Of a stretch of DNA of 21,564 nt, positions 6,854-14,064 are shown piece after piece. How positions within the stretch are numbered: position 1 is the stretch's first letter; every line of letters starts with the position of its first letter. Below the pieces are notes generated by a model. The model saw only the letters and a list, made by a program, of their open reading frames with translations. It was not told the origin of the DNA and did no database searches. The DNA is taken from the NCBI GenBank assembly GCA_002401295.1, contig NVSR01000034.1, positions 1,866 to 23,429 of the forward strand, read 5' to 3'. The translations under genes and the position numbers were made by a program. The DNA comes from SAR324 cluster bacterium (GTDB lineage: Bacteria > SAR324 > XYD2-FULL-50-16).

Positions 6854-9541
6854 TTAGGTGGATTCCTCAGGTAGGAACTCCAGTTGGACCCCACCTCCTT
6901 TGTAACTAACAGAATGGGCTATATTCTCCATTAATTCAAGTCCACGCCCTTGAATTCTTAGATCGCCCTCTTCTTTTAAGCGTTTCTTTACACTAGCTAT
7001 ATCGAAACCGCCACCTCGATCTGAAACTCTGAGCTGTAAAACATGATCATTCCACTCCAGATCAATATCGATGGGCAACTCTGCCTTTTTTCCATTCCCG
7101 TGTTCCACTGCGTTAATGAGGGCTTCCCGGAGCCCGACTGAAATCAATTGCCAATCAAAAGAGACCGGCAATGTTTCCTCAATAAAGGTTTTAGTTTTCG
7201 CCATCACCTGCTCCACCTCCTGAAAGGTAGAACCTATACTTGTGCGAAAGCCCTGCTCAGGCTCAGGCTGCGCTTGAGCTTCAAATAGAGATATAGTTAA
7301 ATCATCATTAATTTCAATAGATCGCGTTGTAAAATCTACAATTGCATCTAGTGCATCACTGGGCTTCTGATGACCTTTTTCCTTACTCAGATCAATGATA
7401 ATGTCGGGAGGGATCGCTTCTAAAATACCGTCTGTGGCCATGTAGAGTCGATCCCCCGGAAAGAAGTCTAGAACCCCATGGTCAAACATATCCATATTCG
7501 GGAACAGGCCGATAGGGACGCCTTTCCAATCCACGATTTCTTCTTCGCCAGAATCTGCTCTGACCAGGATTCCACCCGGTATACCTGCATTTGCATAATG
7601 CAACTTATTTCTTACCCGGTCCCACAGCAAAACAAGCGCACAGACAAAACGCTTATCCTCCTCATCACTATCATGGGAGAATAGGTTGTTAAGATAGATC
7701 AGGAGATCGATCGGGTTACTATACTGCCCCCAAAGTCCTTTGACTAATCCTGCAAACCAAGATGCGGCATAACCACTCTTAATATCATGTCCGGCAACAT
7801 CCGCCAGGATAAAACCAAATCTACCGTGATAATCAAATTCTTGACTCAGCACCAAATCACCACCGATTTTTCGAAATGCTTTCTGCCAAACAACCAGTTG
7901 ATTGTCCGACTTTTCCACACAGGCTTCGATACTAACCTGTCCTTTCATATCCTTCAAGGAGTTAACATCAGCGAGCATATCCGCATTTTTCCTGGTTTGT
8001 TTTAACTGCAAGGAAAAATGCTGTAGGGCGATTTCTACATTCCTTTTATTAAAGGGATAGCTAATAACACTCCCACTTTCCTGTGTCATCCAACGATCAC
8101 TAGAAGACTCTTCAACGATCAAAACAATGTGTTGTAAAGGAAAACGTTCTTTGATCTGATAGGCCAACTCCAAATCAAACTCGGCATCCAGGATCAAGAG
8201 GTCGTACTCTTCTGAGATCAGCTCACTAATCATCTCTGTTGCATTTTCAAGAAAGGAAAGTTCAACACCTAGATCCTTAAATAGTTTGTGGAGTACAAAG
8301 TGATGAATCTGATTAGCAGACTTTAAAAGGCTCTTATTAATACGCAATGAAGGAAAAGAGCTTTCCGAAATTTTGGCAACATGTTTTTTATCAGAAATCA
8401 AATTCTCACAAGCCTTAATGAGGTGAGCAGCGTCAACAGGCTTGGGCATGTAACCATCACAGCCTGCAGCTAGACAGCGTTCCTCATCACCCCGCATTGC
8501 CAGGGCCGTCAGAGCTAGAATAGGTGTTCGTCGCAAGGAGAGTTCCTGTTCCTGAGCCCTAATCAGTCTCGTCGCACCAAAGCCATCCATGACGGGCATA
8601 TTCATATCCATGATCACTAGATCATAGTTTTGTTCTTGCTGCCAAAAATCTACCGCAATCTGCCCATTCTCCGCTTCAACAATCTCACACTGATGCTTTT
8701 TTAAGATCTGTTTTACCAAAATCCGATTGTGGAGTAAGTCCTCGACCAGTAATATCCGAGTTCCCTCTAGAGGCCCTTTGCCATCATTTTTAAGTTGCGT
8801 GAAGAAAAACCCCGAATCCTTTAAGCTTTCAAATCCTTCTTTTAGCCTGCGAAGAATCGTATAAAACTGCTCTTGAAGCACTGCAAAGTTAATAGTCTGG
8901 TAATGCTGGGACTGTTTTTTGAGTAACAATATTTTGGCTAGCCATTCCGTCAGTTCTTCTGCTCCCAGGCTTTCCGCATTTTGATACAGTTCTTCCCACA
9001 GGTCACTCTGCAGAGTACTGATTTTAACTTCCAGTTCTTTGGCCGTATCAATAAAAATCTGGAGTAATTTTTGTAAAAGTTCTCTTTCCTGATTCGTGTT
9101 AATCAGGGCACTTTCCCAATTTAAAACCTGAATCTTCTGATTCTTCTCTAATTTTGTAAAGTCTACGGTATATTGAAAAGTGGCCCGCAACAGGCGGTTA
9201 GCCGCCAATAGTCGATATCGAAGCTCTTCCCAGTCAAATGGTGTAATCAGAACATCATCAACCCCCGCATCCAGAAATTCTGTGACTAATTGCGCCTCTC
9301 CCTTCTTGCCCAAGCGGAAGATATAGATATATTGCTTAGATTTTCGAATATTTTGAACCAATTCAATCGTATCTTTTTCCGTCTCTCCCAAAATAACCAA
9401 TTGAATTTCAGGCGTTTTTTGTAAACTGGAATAGAGCCTATCCTCTTGCTCAAGGAAAAAAAGCTGATGCCCCCATTCAATAAGCTTACCCATTAACTGC
9501 TTTAACTCATCAGGCCCATTTTCTAAGACTAGGATTTTCAT
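6854..9541 (-). CDS. Triple-receiver, SpoIIE-type phosphatase and HATPase (anti-sigma kinase-like) fusion protein
   Basis: A cytoplasmic signalling protein of 895 residues (ATG read from 9541; an in-frame TTG six codons upstream is disfavoured because KILVLEN is a typical receiver start). Order: degenerate receiver (1-115; acceptor Asp replaced in LVILGET, Lys replaced in LITPF); linker 120-255, possibly helical; complete receiver 261-383 (E267/D268, D312 in MDMNMPVMDG, T345, K367). Then comes another degenerate receiver at about 405-510 (D452 kept, acidic pair and Lys lost). A SpoIIE/PP2C serine phosphatase follows at about 530-755, with metal-ligand motifs GGD 560-562, DVAGHD 581-586, ATDG (D704) and NDD (D746/D747). 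An RsbW-like HATPase ends the protein at about 765-890, with N-box E806/N810/HGN, G1 DRGGGFD from 841 and G2 GRGLELM 865-871. Both enzymatic domains look intact. The plausible substrate is the STAS protein of the same cluster. The architecture resembles HsbR/CrsR but with two extra receivers. Confidence 0.93.
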   Translation of the reverse strand: MKILVLENGPDELKQLMGKLIEWGHQLFFLEQEDRLYSSLQKTPEIQLVILGETEKDTIELVQNIRKSKQYIYIFRLGKKGEAQLVTEFLDAGVDDVLITPFDWEELRYRLLAANRLLRATFQYTVDFTKLEKNQKIQVLNWESALINTNQERELLQKLLQIFIDTAKELEVKISTLQSDLWEELYQNAESLGAEELTEWLAKILLLKKQSQHYQTINFAVLQEQFYTILRRLKEGFESLKDSGFFFTQLKNDGKGPLEGTRILLVEDLLHNRILVKQILKKHQCEIVEAENGQIAVDFWQQEQNYDLVIMDMNMPVMDGFGATRLIRAQEQELSLRRTPILALTALAMRGDEERCLAAGCDGYMPKPVDAAHLIKACENLISDKKHVAKISESSFPSLRINKSLLKSANQIHHFVLHKLFKDLGVELSFLENATEMISELISEEYDLLILDAEFDLELAYQIKERFPLQHIVLIVEESSSDRWMTQESGSVISYPFNKRNVEIALQHFSLQLKQTRKNADMLADVNSLKDMKGQVSIEACVEKSDNQLVVWQKAFRKIGGDLVLSQEFDYHGRFGFILADVAGHDIKSGYAASWFAGLVKGLWGQYSNPIDLLIYLNNLFSHDSDEEDKRFVCALVLLWDRVRNKLHYANAGIPGGILVRADSGEEEIVDWKGVPIGLFPNMDMFDHGVLDFFPGDRLYMATDGILEAIPPDIIIDLSKEKGHQKPSDALDAIVDFTTRSIEINDDLTISLFEAQAQPEPEQGFRTSIGSTFQEVEQVMAKTKTFIEETLPVSFDWQLISVGLREALINAVEHGNGKKAELPIDIDLEWNDHVLQLRVSDRGGGFDIASVKKRLKEEGDLRIQGRGLELMENIAHSVSYKGGGVQLEFLPEEST

Positions 9542-9566
9542 TGCACTTGGGGGGATCAAGATTATA

Positions 9567-9938
9567 TTACTGGTTTAATTTTAAAACCCGAATAATTCGC
9601 GCTAGTAAATCTTCATGTGTAAAAGGTTTAGTCAGGTAATGTCGAATCCCGGAACGAATAGCCTTCAACATGCTTTCTCTACTATCTTCAGCCGTCAGCA
9701 TGATCACTGGAATGTTTTTAAACTCTTCCATCCCTTTCAGTTTGAGAAAAAGTTCGTAACCATCCATTTCGGGCATATGCCAGTCCAATAAAATCAGATC
9801 TACCGGCCCTTCCTCTAAACACTCCATTGCCAGCGCCGCACTTTCTGCTTCATAAATCTCAAAATCAAACACATTCAGAGCTTCATGAACAATTCGTCTT
9901 AAGGTAGCACTGTCATCAACGATTAATACTTTCTTCAT
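9567..9938 (-). CDS. CheY-like single-domain response regulator
   Basis: A receiver-only protein of 123 residues, the size of CheY. It keeps the acidic pair D8/D9 (LIVDDSATLRR), acceptor D52 in LLDWHMPEMDG, T82 and K104 in YLTKPF. The DDSATLRRIV start resembles chemotaxis-type CheY and the receivers of CheB-like systems. The ATG overlaps the cheR stop by four bases (ATGA), so translation is coupled to cheR; 25 bases separate its stop from the start of the phosphatase/kinase fusion. Whether it binds a flagellar switch or the fusion protein is not visible. A flagellar role is not implied, because no flagellar gene is present here. Confidence 0.93.
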   Translation of the reverse strand: MKKVLIVDDSATLRRIVHEALNVFDFEIYEAESAALAMECLEEGPVDLILLDWHMPEMDGYELFLKLKGMEEFKNIPVIMLTAEDSRESMLKAIRSGIRHYLTKPFTHEDLLARIIRVLKLNQ

Positions 9939-10801
9939 TGATTGTTTTTTGTTTTTCCAATTTGATAATATAAGCCATTGCCATAGGACATATTTTTGAA
10001 GTCCGTTTCAATTCCTAGCAGTGACTCTGTTGCTCCAAGCAGCATAAAACTTTCCGGACGCAAAATACCGGTAATTTTTCTAAACAGATCCTTTTTAAAT
10101 TGTTCGGAGAAATAGATGGCCACGTTCCGACAGAGGACCAAATCAAATTCACCCAAAACAGCAAAACTATCCATTAAATTAAATGCTTGAAATTTCACTT
10201 TTGCCCTAATCTCCGGTGAGATCGTCCAGACTTTTTTTTGTGAAGAAAAATGTTTTGCCAGGCGACTATCGGGCATACCTCGACTGATGGTGAAAGGATC
10301 ATAGCACCCCTTTTGAGCCAAATAGAGGGCCGCATTCGAAATATCCGTACCCACCAACTCAAAGCGATTTAATAAATCTGGTCGCCCTTGTTTTTCTAGG
10401 ATTTCTCTAATCAAAATAACGAGAGAATAAGGCTCCTGCCCTGTAGAACAAGCCGCCGACCAAATCCGGATATTTCGCTGCCCTTGGTGAAGACGCTCAA
10501 TCAGGGAGGGCAAAATAGAGTGTTCGAGGGTTGCCCAGCAGGAATCATCACGAAACCACAAGGTTTCATTCGTCGTCATGAGGTCAACAACTTGGGATAA
10601 TAAGCTTTCATCCATTATAATGGCTCTGTGAAGCTCCCCAAAATTTGCCACGCCAATCTCATTCGCCAACTCGGTCAAACGGGTTTCCACTAAATAATCT
10701 TGATCCGCTTTCAGCACTATCCCACATACCGAGGCCAGTAGATCTCGTAGTTTCTCAAACTCGTATTGTTGTAATGGTTCAATCATAGATGAAACAGCCA
10801 C
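9935..10801 (-). CDS. cheR: CheR-type protein-glutamate O-methyltransferase
   Basis: CheR uses S-adenosylmethionine to methylate glutamates on chemoreceptor signalling domains, setting adaptation. The 288-residue product has the family length. An N-terminal helical domain (about 10-80) leads into TTNETLWFRD (76-85), and the SAM-binding loop WSAACSTGQEPYS is at 114-126. Also present are the adenine-site acidic region GTDIS (151-155), CRNVAIYF (224-231), equivalent to the usual RNVLIYF, and GATES (256-260). The start is a GTG; an ATG five codons later (10786) is equally possible, as neither has a clear ribosome site. It overlaps cheY and lies 77 bases after the STAS gene. No receptor, CheA, CheW or CheB is nearby, so its substrate must be encoded elsewhere. 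Confidence 0.93.
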   Translation of the reverse strand: MAVSSMIEPLQQYEFEKLRDLLASVCGIVLKADQDYLVETRLTELANEIGVANFGELHRAIIMDESLLSQVVDLMTTNETLWFRDDSCWATLEHSILPSLIERLHQGQRNIRIWSAACSTGQEPYSLVILIREILEKQGRPDLLNRFELVGTDISNAALYLAQKGCYDPFTISRGMPDSRLAKHFSSQKKVWTISPEIRAKVKFQAFNLMDSFAVLGEFDLVLCRNVAIYFSEQFKKDLFRKITGILRPESFMLLGATESLLGIETDFKNMSYGNGLYYQIGKTKNNQ

Positions 10802-10867
10802 TCAATTGATACTTTACACTATTTTTCACAAAACAGGCCTTCACTAAAGGCATTTAAGCGAAGAAAA

Positions 10868-10890
10868 AAAGCAGGGTGCTATCGTGCTTT
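10868..10890 (-). terminator. Weak intrinsic terminator overlapping the STAS gene stop
   Basis: AAAGCA at 10868-10873 and TGCTTT at 10885-10890 can pair across 11 bases. On the minus strand the hairpin spans the STAS stop codon and is followed by TTTTTTT. With a six-pair stem it would be leaky at best, allowing partial read-through into cheR 77 bases downstream and so different amounts of STAS protein and the rest. A second small hairpin without a T-run, GCCTT-5-AAGGC, lies at 10837-10851. Confidence 0.35.
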
Positions 10891-11190
10891 CACTTGAAAC
10901 TGTTCATCTAGGCGGAATAACTTCAGTACTTTGAGAATTGAGGAATTACAGCCTACCACACTGAAGATCTTATTCGTTGCTTTCGCTTTCTTAAACAAGC
11001 CCACTATCAGATTAACTCCAATTGAATCAAGTGTTTCAATGCTTTTACAATCCAATACCAATTGCTCCCAAGAATCATCGCTATCCAGATGAGCAATCAA
11101 GATATCCCTCATTGCAGGAACGTTTGTGGCAATAATTTCTTCTTGAGGAATACAAAACAGGGTAGAGTTTTCCTTTACGAATTTGATCAT
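10879..11190 (-). CDS. STAS-domain anti-sigma factor antagonist
   Basis: A 103-residue single STAS domain of the SpoIIAA/RsbV family. These cytoplasmic proteins are switched by phosphorylation of one serine and bind an anti-sigma factor or another partner when unphosphorylated. The family loop is present as ETLDSIGVNLIV, with the phosphorylatable S56 following D55, at nearly the same position as Ser58 of SpoIIAA. It is the first gene of the minus-strand cluster whose fourth gene encodes both a PP2C phosphatase and an RsbW-like kinase domain, so those are the likely modifying enzymes. The final target (sigma factor, FlgM-like protein or cyclase) is not in the window. The ATG has only a weak AGAAG site upstream. 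Confidence 0.9.
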   Translation of the reverse strand: MIKFVKENSTLFCIPQEEIIATNVPAMRDILIAHLDSDDSWEQLVLDCKSIETLDSIGVNLIVGLFKKAKATNKIFSVVGCNSSILKVLKLFRLDEQFQVKAR

Positions 11191-11494
11191 TCTTCTCGCC
11201 TTTTCTTAACGTTCACTTAAGATTATTTCCAATATAATCGTCTATAAGATTCCCAACTTGAGTCTAGGGCCTTTTTCAAACTGGATCTTATCATTTTGTC
11301 ATCTTGGTAGATCTCAAAATATTAAGGCCTGTATAGCATTGGGGCACATTTTACCTGTAATCTAGTATATTCTTAAAGAACCGTATAGCGAAAAATCAAC
11401 TTGTATCCCATTGTTTTTCTAACTTAATTTTTTAAACCTTTGAGAGAAAGAATAAATCATCCTTTTTCTCTTGTTGGAGCCTGCTAGATTTATT
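11191..11494. other. Intergenic region between the STAS gene and the pdxA leader
   Basis: An AT-rich divergent spacer that must hold the promoter of the STAS-cheR cluster (minus) and probably that of pdxA (plus). TATAAT on plus at 11233-11238 lacks a convincing -35 at the normal distance. A possible stem AGAGAAA/TTTCTCT (11443-11449 and 11465-11471) begins the structured pdxA leader. No gene or known RNA was recognised. Confidence 0.5.
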
Positions 11495-11545
11495 ATGAGA
11501 GGACTAAAAAGATTCACTCCTCTCCAACTATTATTTGAGCCGTAA
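11473..11545 (+). promoter_or_regulatory. pdxA leader: 16-codon ORF overlapping two mutually exclusive stems
   Basis: An ATG at 11495 opens a frame of 16 codons (MRGLKRFTPLQLLFEP) that ends with TAA at 11543-11545, four bases before the pdxA ATG. GTTGGAG (11473-11479) can pair with CTCCAAC (11522-11528), or GAGAGGA (11497-11503) with TCCTCTC (11518-11524). The two stems share bases, so only one can form. The leader ORF has a GGAG 15 bases upstream, too far to be ideal. A translation-coupled or attenuation-like leader is an inference. Confidence 0.35.
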
Positions 11546-11549
11546 CCAC

Positions 11550-12542
11550 ATGATGAAACCTATCTTAGCAATCACAATGGGAGATCCGGCGGGAGTCGGC
11601 CCGGAAATCGTAGCAAAAGCCCTTTCAGAATCCAAGCAAATTGAAGATTTCATCCCTATAGTAATAGGAGATAAGACAGTATTGGAGGAGACCTTAAGAG
11701 CACTGAAGCTCTCCACTCCCATACTGGCATTCAATCAGATTGAAGAGCTTGAGTATCAAGAGGGAAGTATCAGTGTTCTGGATTTTCAACGCCTGGATCG
11801 CCGTGGCTTTGCCAAGGGTATCGTTCATCAGGGGTCAGGAGATTTTTCCTATCAGGCTGTCGTCTTAGCCGTAGAGCTTTGCAGACAAAAAAAAGTTCAG
11901 GCCATGGTTACAGCACCTATCTGCAAAGAAGCTTGGCACAGAGCAGGTCATTGTTTTGATGGTCATACAGGATTGATTGCCAGCCTCACACAGACGACAA
12001 ACTATCGGATGTTACTCGCATCTGAAAAGTTAAAAACGCTACATGTCACAGCTCACATACCTTTAAGGGAAGCTTGTGATACACTGAGCCAAGAGCTAGT
12101 CTACCAATCTATTCTCCTTGGAAATCAACACTTACAGAGGCTTGGGATTCCCAAGCCACGAATCGCCGTTTGCGGGCTGAACCCTCATGCCGGTGAAAAT
12201 GGAATTTTTGGTACCGAAGATCTGGAAAAGATTTTACCCGCAATTCAACAAGCACAACAGGAAAATATTGAGGTATTTGGCCCACTACCGGCTGATACGG
12301 TATTCCTAAAAGCATTCCAGGGTAATTTTGACATGGTAATTGCACAATATCATGATCAAGGGCATATCCCCGGAAAGCTGATTGCCTTTGATACTGGCGT
12401 CAATGTAACCCTTGGTTTACCGATTATCCGGACCTCTGTTGATCATGGTACGGCCTTTGACATTGCTGGCAAAGGAATTGCTGATCATGGCAATTTACAC
12501 TGTGCCATACAATACGCATTGAAAATGATTCAATTTAACTAA
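11550..12542 (+). CDS. pdxA: 4-hydroxythreonine-4-phosphate dehydrogenase
   Basis: PdxA oxidises 4-phosphohydroxy-L-threonine with NAD(P)+ in the DXP-dependent pyridoxal 5'-phosphate pathway; the product decarboxylates and is condensed by PdxJ. The 330-residue protein starts MMKPILAITMGDPAGVGPEI-type, the standard N-terminus. Metal-ligand histidines match the family: H169 (VTAHIPL), H213 (LNPHAGENGIFG) and H268 (QYHDQGHIPGK), with spacing close to the 166/211/266 of E. coli. The C-terminal signature RTSVDHGTAFDIAGKG is present. The start could be either of two consecutive ATGs (11550, 11553); a TTG at 11535 is less likely. No own ribosome site is evident, which fits coupling to the short leader frame. 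PdxA2-like phosphothreonate dehydrogenases are a remote alternative. It is the first gene of the pdxA-cheY-prmC-ispA string. Confidence 0.93.
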   Translation: MMKPILAITMGDPAGVGPEIVAKALSESKQIEDFIPIVIGDKTVLEETLRALKLSTPILAFNQIEELEYQEGSISVLDFQRLDRRGFAKGIVHQGSGDFSYQAVVLAVELCRQKKVQAMVTAPICKEAWHRAGHCFDGHTGLIASLTQTTNYRMLLASEKLKTLHVTAHIPLREACDTLSQELVYQSILLGNQHLQRLGIPKPRIAVCGLNPHAGENGIFGTEDLEKILPAIQQAQQENIEVFGPLPADTVFLKAFQGNFDMVIAQYHDQGHIPGKLIAFDTGVNVTLGLPIIRTSVDHGTAFDIAGKGIADHGNLHCAIQYALKMIQFN

Positions 12543-12563
12543 ATCGGTAAAGCCAAGGGATCC

Positions 12564-12627
12564 ATTCTCTTTTTAAATTTTTTACTATTTTTGTTGCAAG
12601 CACTGCTTGTAGGGGACTCAAGAGAAT
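12564..12627 (+). repeat. Nested inverted repeat between pdxA and the receiver gene
   Basis: ATTCTCTT (12564-12571) and AAGAGAAT (12620-12627) are exact inverse copies. Inside them lies a perfect 13-base palindrome, CAAGCA-C-TGCTTG (12597-12609). The stretch between the outer arm and the palindrome is T-rich. It might be an operator within the promoter region of the downstream receiver, or an RNA fold at the pdxA 3' end; no clear terminator geometry is seen. Confidence 0.4.
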
Positions 12628-12690
12628 AGTTAAAATAAGCAGAATCACATTTCTTAAATTCATTGTAGACAATTTTCTTATAGGAATCAA

Positions 12691-13074
12691 ATGAGTGAAG
12701 ACCAAAATGTTCATATCCTCGTCGTGGAAGACAATGAAAAAATAAGGAAGTTGCTTTGTAGTATTTTACGTAATGTAGGGTACACTAATCTTTCTGAAGC
12801 TGAAAATGGACTTACAGCTTGGCAAAAACTACAAGCTAGCAATTTCGATCTAGTATTAACCGACTGGATGATGCCTGAGATGGATGGCCTGGAATTACTT
12901 AAAAAAATTCGCACAAGTTCCGAGCACTTTCAAAAGATGCCAGTAATGATGATTACAGCATCCGACTCTACAGAAAATATAGTCGAAGCTGCCCAATGGA
13001 AAATTAATGGTTATATAGTCAAACCTTTTAGTGTTAAAACAGTCGTACAAAAAATCAAAGAGGCAATCTCTTGA
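12691..13074 (+). CDS. CheY-like single-domain response regulator
   Basis: A receiver-only protein of 127 residues. Phosphorylation-site residues are complete: E13/D14 (LVVEDNEKIRK), acceptor D58 in LTDWMMPEMDG, T89 and K111 in YIVKPF. A good ribosome site (TAGGA, six bases) precedes the ATG. It lies between the metabolic gene pdxA and the translation-factor methylase gene prmC on the same strand, away from the minus-strand signalling cluster, though only about 1.5 kb from it. It has no output domain, so it must act by protein-protein contact. Its cognate kinase is not present here. Of the three single-domain receivers in this window it resembles the 9567-9938 product most in its DWxMPEMDG loop. 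Confidence 0.92.
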   Translation: MSEDQNVHILVVEDNEKIRKLLCSILRNVGYTNLSEAENGLTAWQKLQASNFDLVLTDWMMPEMDGLELLKKIRTSSEHFQKMPVMMITASDSTENIVEAAQWKINGYIVKPFSVKTVVQKIKEAIS

Positions 13075-13106
13075 GATTTCGTCATCATATTCCTAGCAAC
13101 GCTTAA

Positions 13107-13121
13107 AGAAGGAACACCATC
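13107..13121 (+). promoter_or_regulatory. prmC: Shine-Dalgarno and ATC initiation codon of prmC
   Basis: AGAAGGA at 13107-13113 is followed after five bases by ATC. This is ideal spacing and lies between an in-frame TAA (13104-13106) and the first conserved residue of the protein (W2). No ATG, GTG or TTG occurs in this frame until 13302. AUC is accepted at low efficiency by bacterial ribosomes and is normally discriminated against by IF3, so expression may be kept low or be IF3-sensitive. Confidence 0.65.
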
Positions 13122-14000
13122 TGGACTCCACCGAAACTCGTTAACTGGATCAGCGAGGATTTAAATAAACGGAAGCTCCCACCTCCCCATCGCCTGGAAG
13201 CAGAGTACCTGGTCTGCCATGCGCTGGGTCTCTCACGCCTTGATATCTACCTCAATCATGACAAGCCCTGTACTCATGAGGAAAGGGAATGTTTAAAAGC
13301 ATTGCTCAAAAGAAGGCACAACCGGGAGCCTCTTGCCTATATCATCGGTTCCTGTGATTTCTGGTCGTTACATCTTACTATCAAAAAAGGCGTCCTTATA
13401 CCCCGGCAGGATACGGAAGTTTTAGTCAGTGCTGCCCTGGAACTCATTCCTGATAGCCCCAGAGAACAGGCCTACAGAATATTGGAACTCGGAACGGGAA
13501 GTGCGGCCATCCCCTTGGCCCTGTCACTGGAAAGAAAATTTATTCAAATTATTACTGTGGAAAAAAGCCCCTCTGCCATGGCTATCGCCAAGGATAATAT
13601 TCTAAAGTATCAAGCGGAAGTTAAGCAGCAAGGCAATCATATTCAATTAGTCCACGGTAACGGTTTCTCCTCGATTAAAAGGGTTCCTTGCACTGACATG
13701 ATAATCAGCAACCCTCCTTATATCCCTTCAGGAGAGATTCCAAAGTTACAAAATGAAGTGAGTCAATGGGAGCCCAGTCTCGCCTTGGATGGTGGAGAGG
13801 ATGGGCTTAACTTTTATCGATATTTAAGAACAACAGCTGAAATTCTATTGAAAGAACAGGGGGTTTTAATTTTTGAACATGGTTTTGATCAATACGCTTC
13901 AATTCTAGCGCTGATGGAGAAATCTGACACACTGAGTTTCCATAAAGCAGTCAAAGATATCGAAGGAAGGGATCGTGTTATGATCTACAAGAAGCGTTAA
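13119..14000 (+). CDS. prmC: Peptide chain release factor N5-glutamine methyltransferase, apparent ATC start
   Basis: PrmC (HemK) methylates the glutamine of the GGQ motif in release factors RF1 and RF2 using S-adenosylmethionine. The catalytic domain is complete, numbered from the ATC: IPRQDTE (94-100), SAM loop LELGTGSAAIP (122-132), NPPY (198-201) and EPSLALDGGEDGL (218-230). The N-terminal RF-recognition domain is encoded in frame upstream of the first conventional start codon (TTG 13302). Its hallmarks are W2, W10, RLEAEYL (25-31), ALGLSR (35-40) and LLKRRHNREPLAYI (62-75). That frame is open back to TAA at 13104-13106, and the only initiation site that fits is ATC 13119-13121, with AGAAGGA ending five bases before it. 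This gives 293 residues, normal for PrmC. A truncated protein from TTG 13302 would lack the whole N-terminal domain. Function is firm; the start codon is an inference. Confidence 0.9.
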   Translation: MWTPPKLVNWISEDLNKRKLPPPHRLEAEYLVCHALGLSRLDIYLNHDKPCTHEERECLKALLKRRHNREPLAYIIGSCDFWSLHLTIKKGVLIPRQDTEVLVSAALELIPDSPREQAYRILELGTGSAAIPLALSLERKFIQIITVEKSPSAMAIAKDNILKYQAEVKQQGNHIQLVHGNGFSSIKRVPCTDMIISNPPYIPSGEIPKLQNEVSQWEPSLALDGGEDGLNFYRYLRTTAEILLKEQGVLIFEHGFDQYASILALMEKSDTLSFHKAVKDIEGRDRVMIYKKR

Positions 14001-14064
14001 CTTCATAGAACTTTACTCCTTTCCCACAATTGCCAACGCTTAAATTGGATAATCTCCGGCTAAA

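Noticed and set aside
13302..13304. TTG as the prmC start
   Set aside because: It would remove the whole conserved N-terminal domain, which is intact in frame upstream, and it has no ribosome site.
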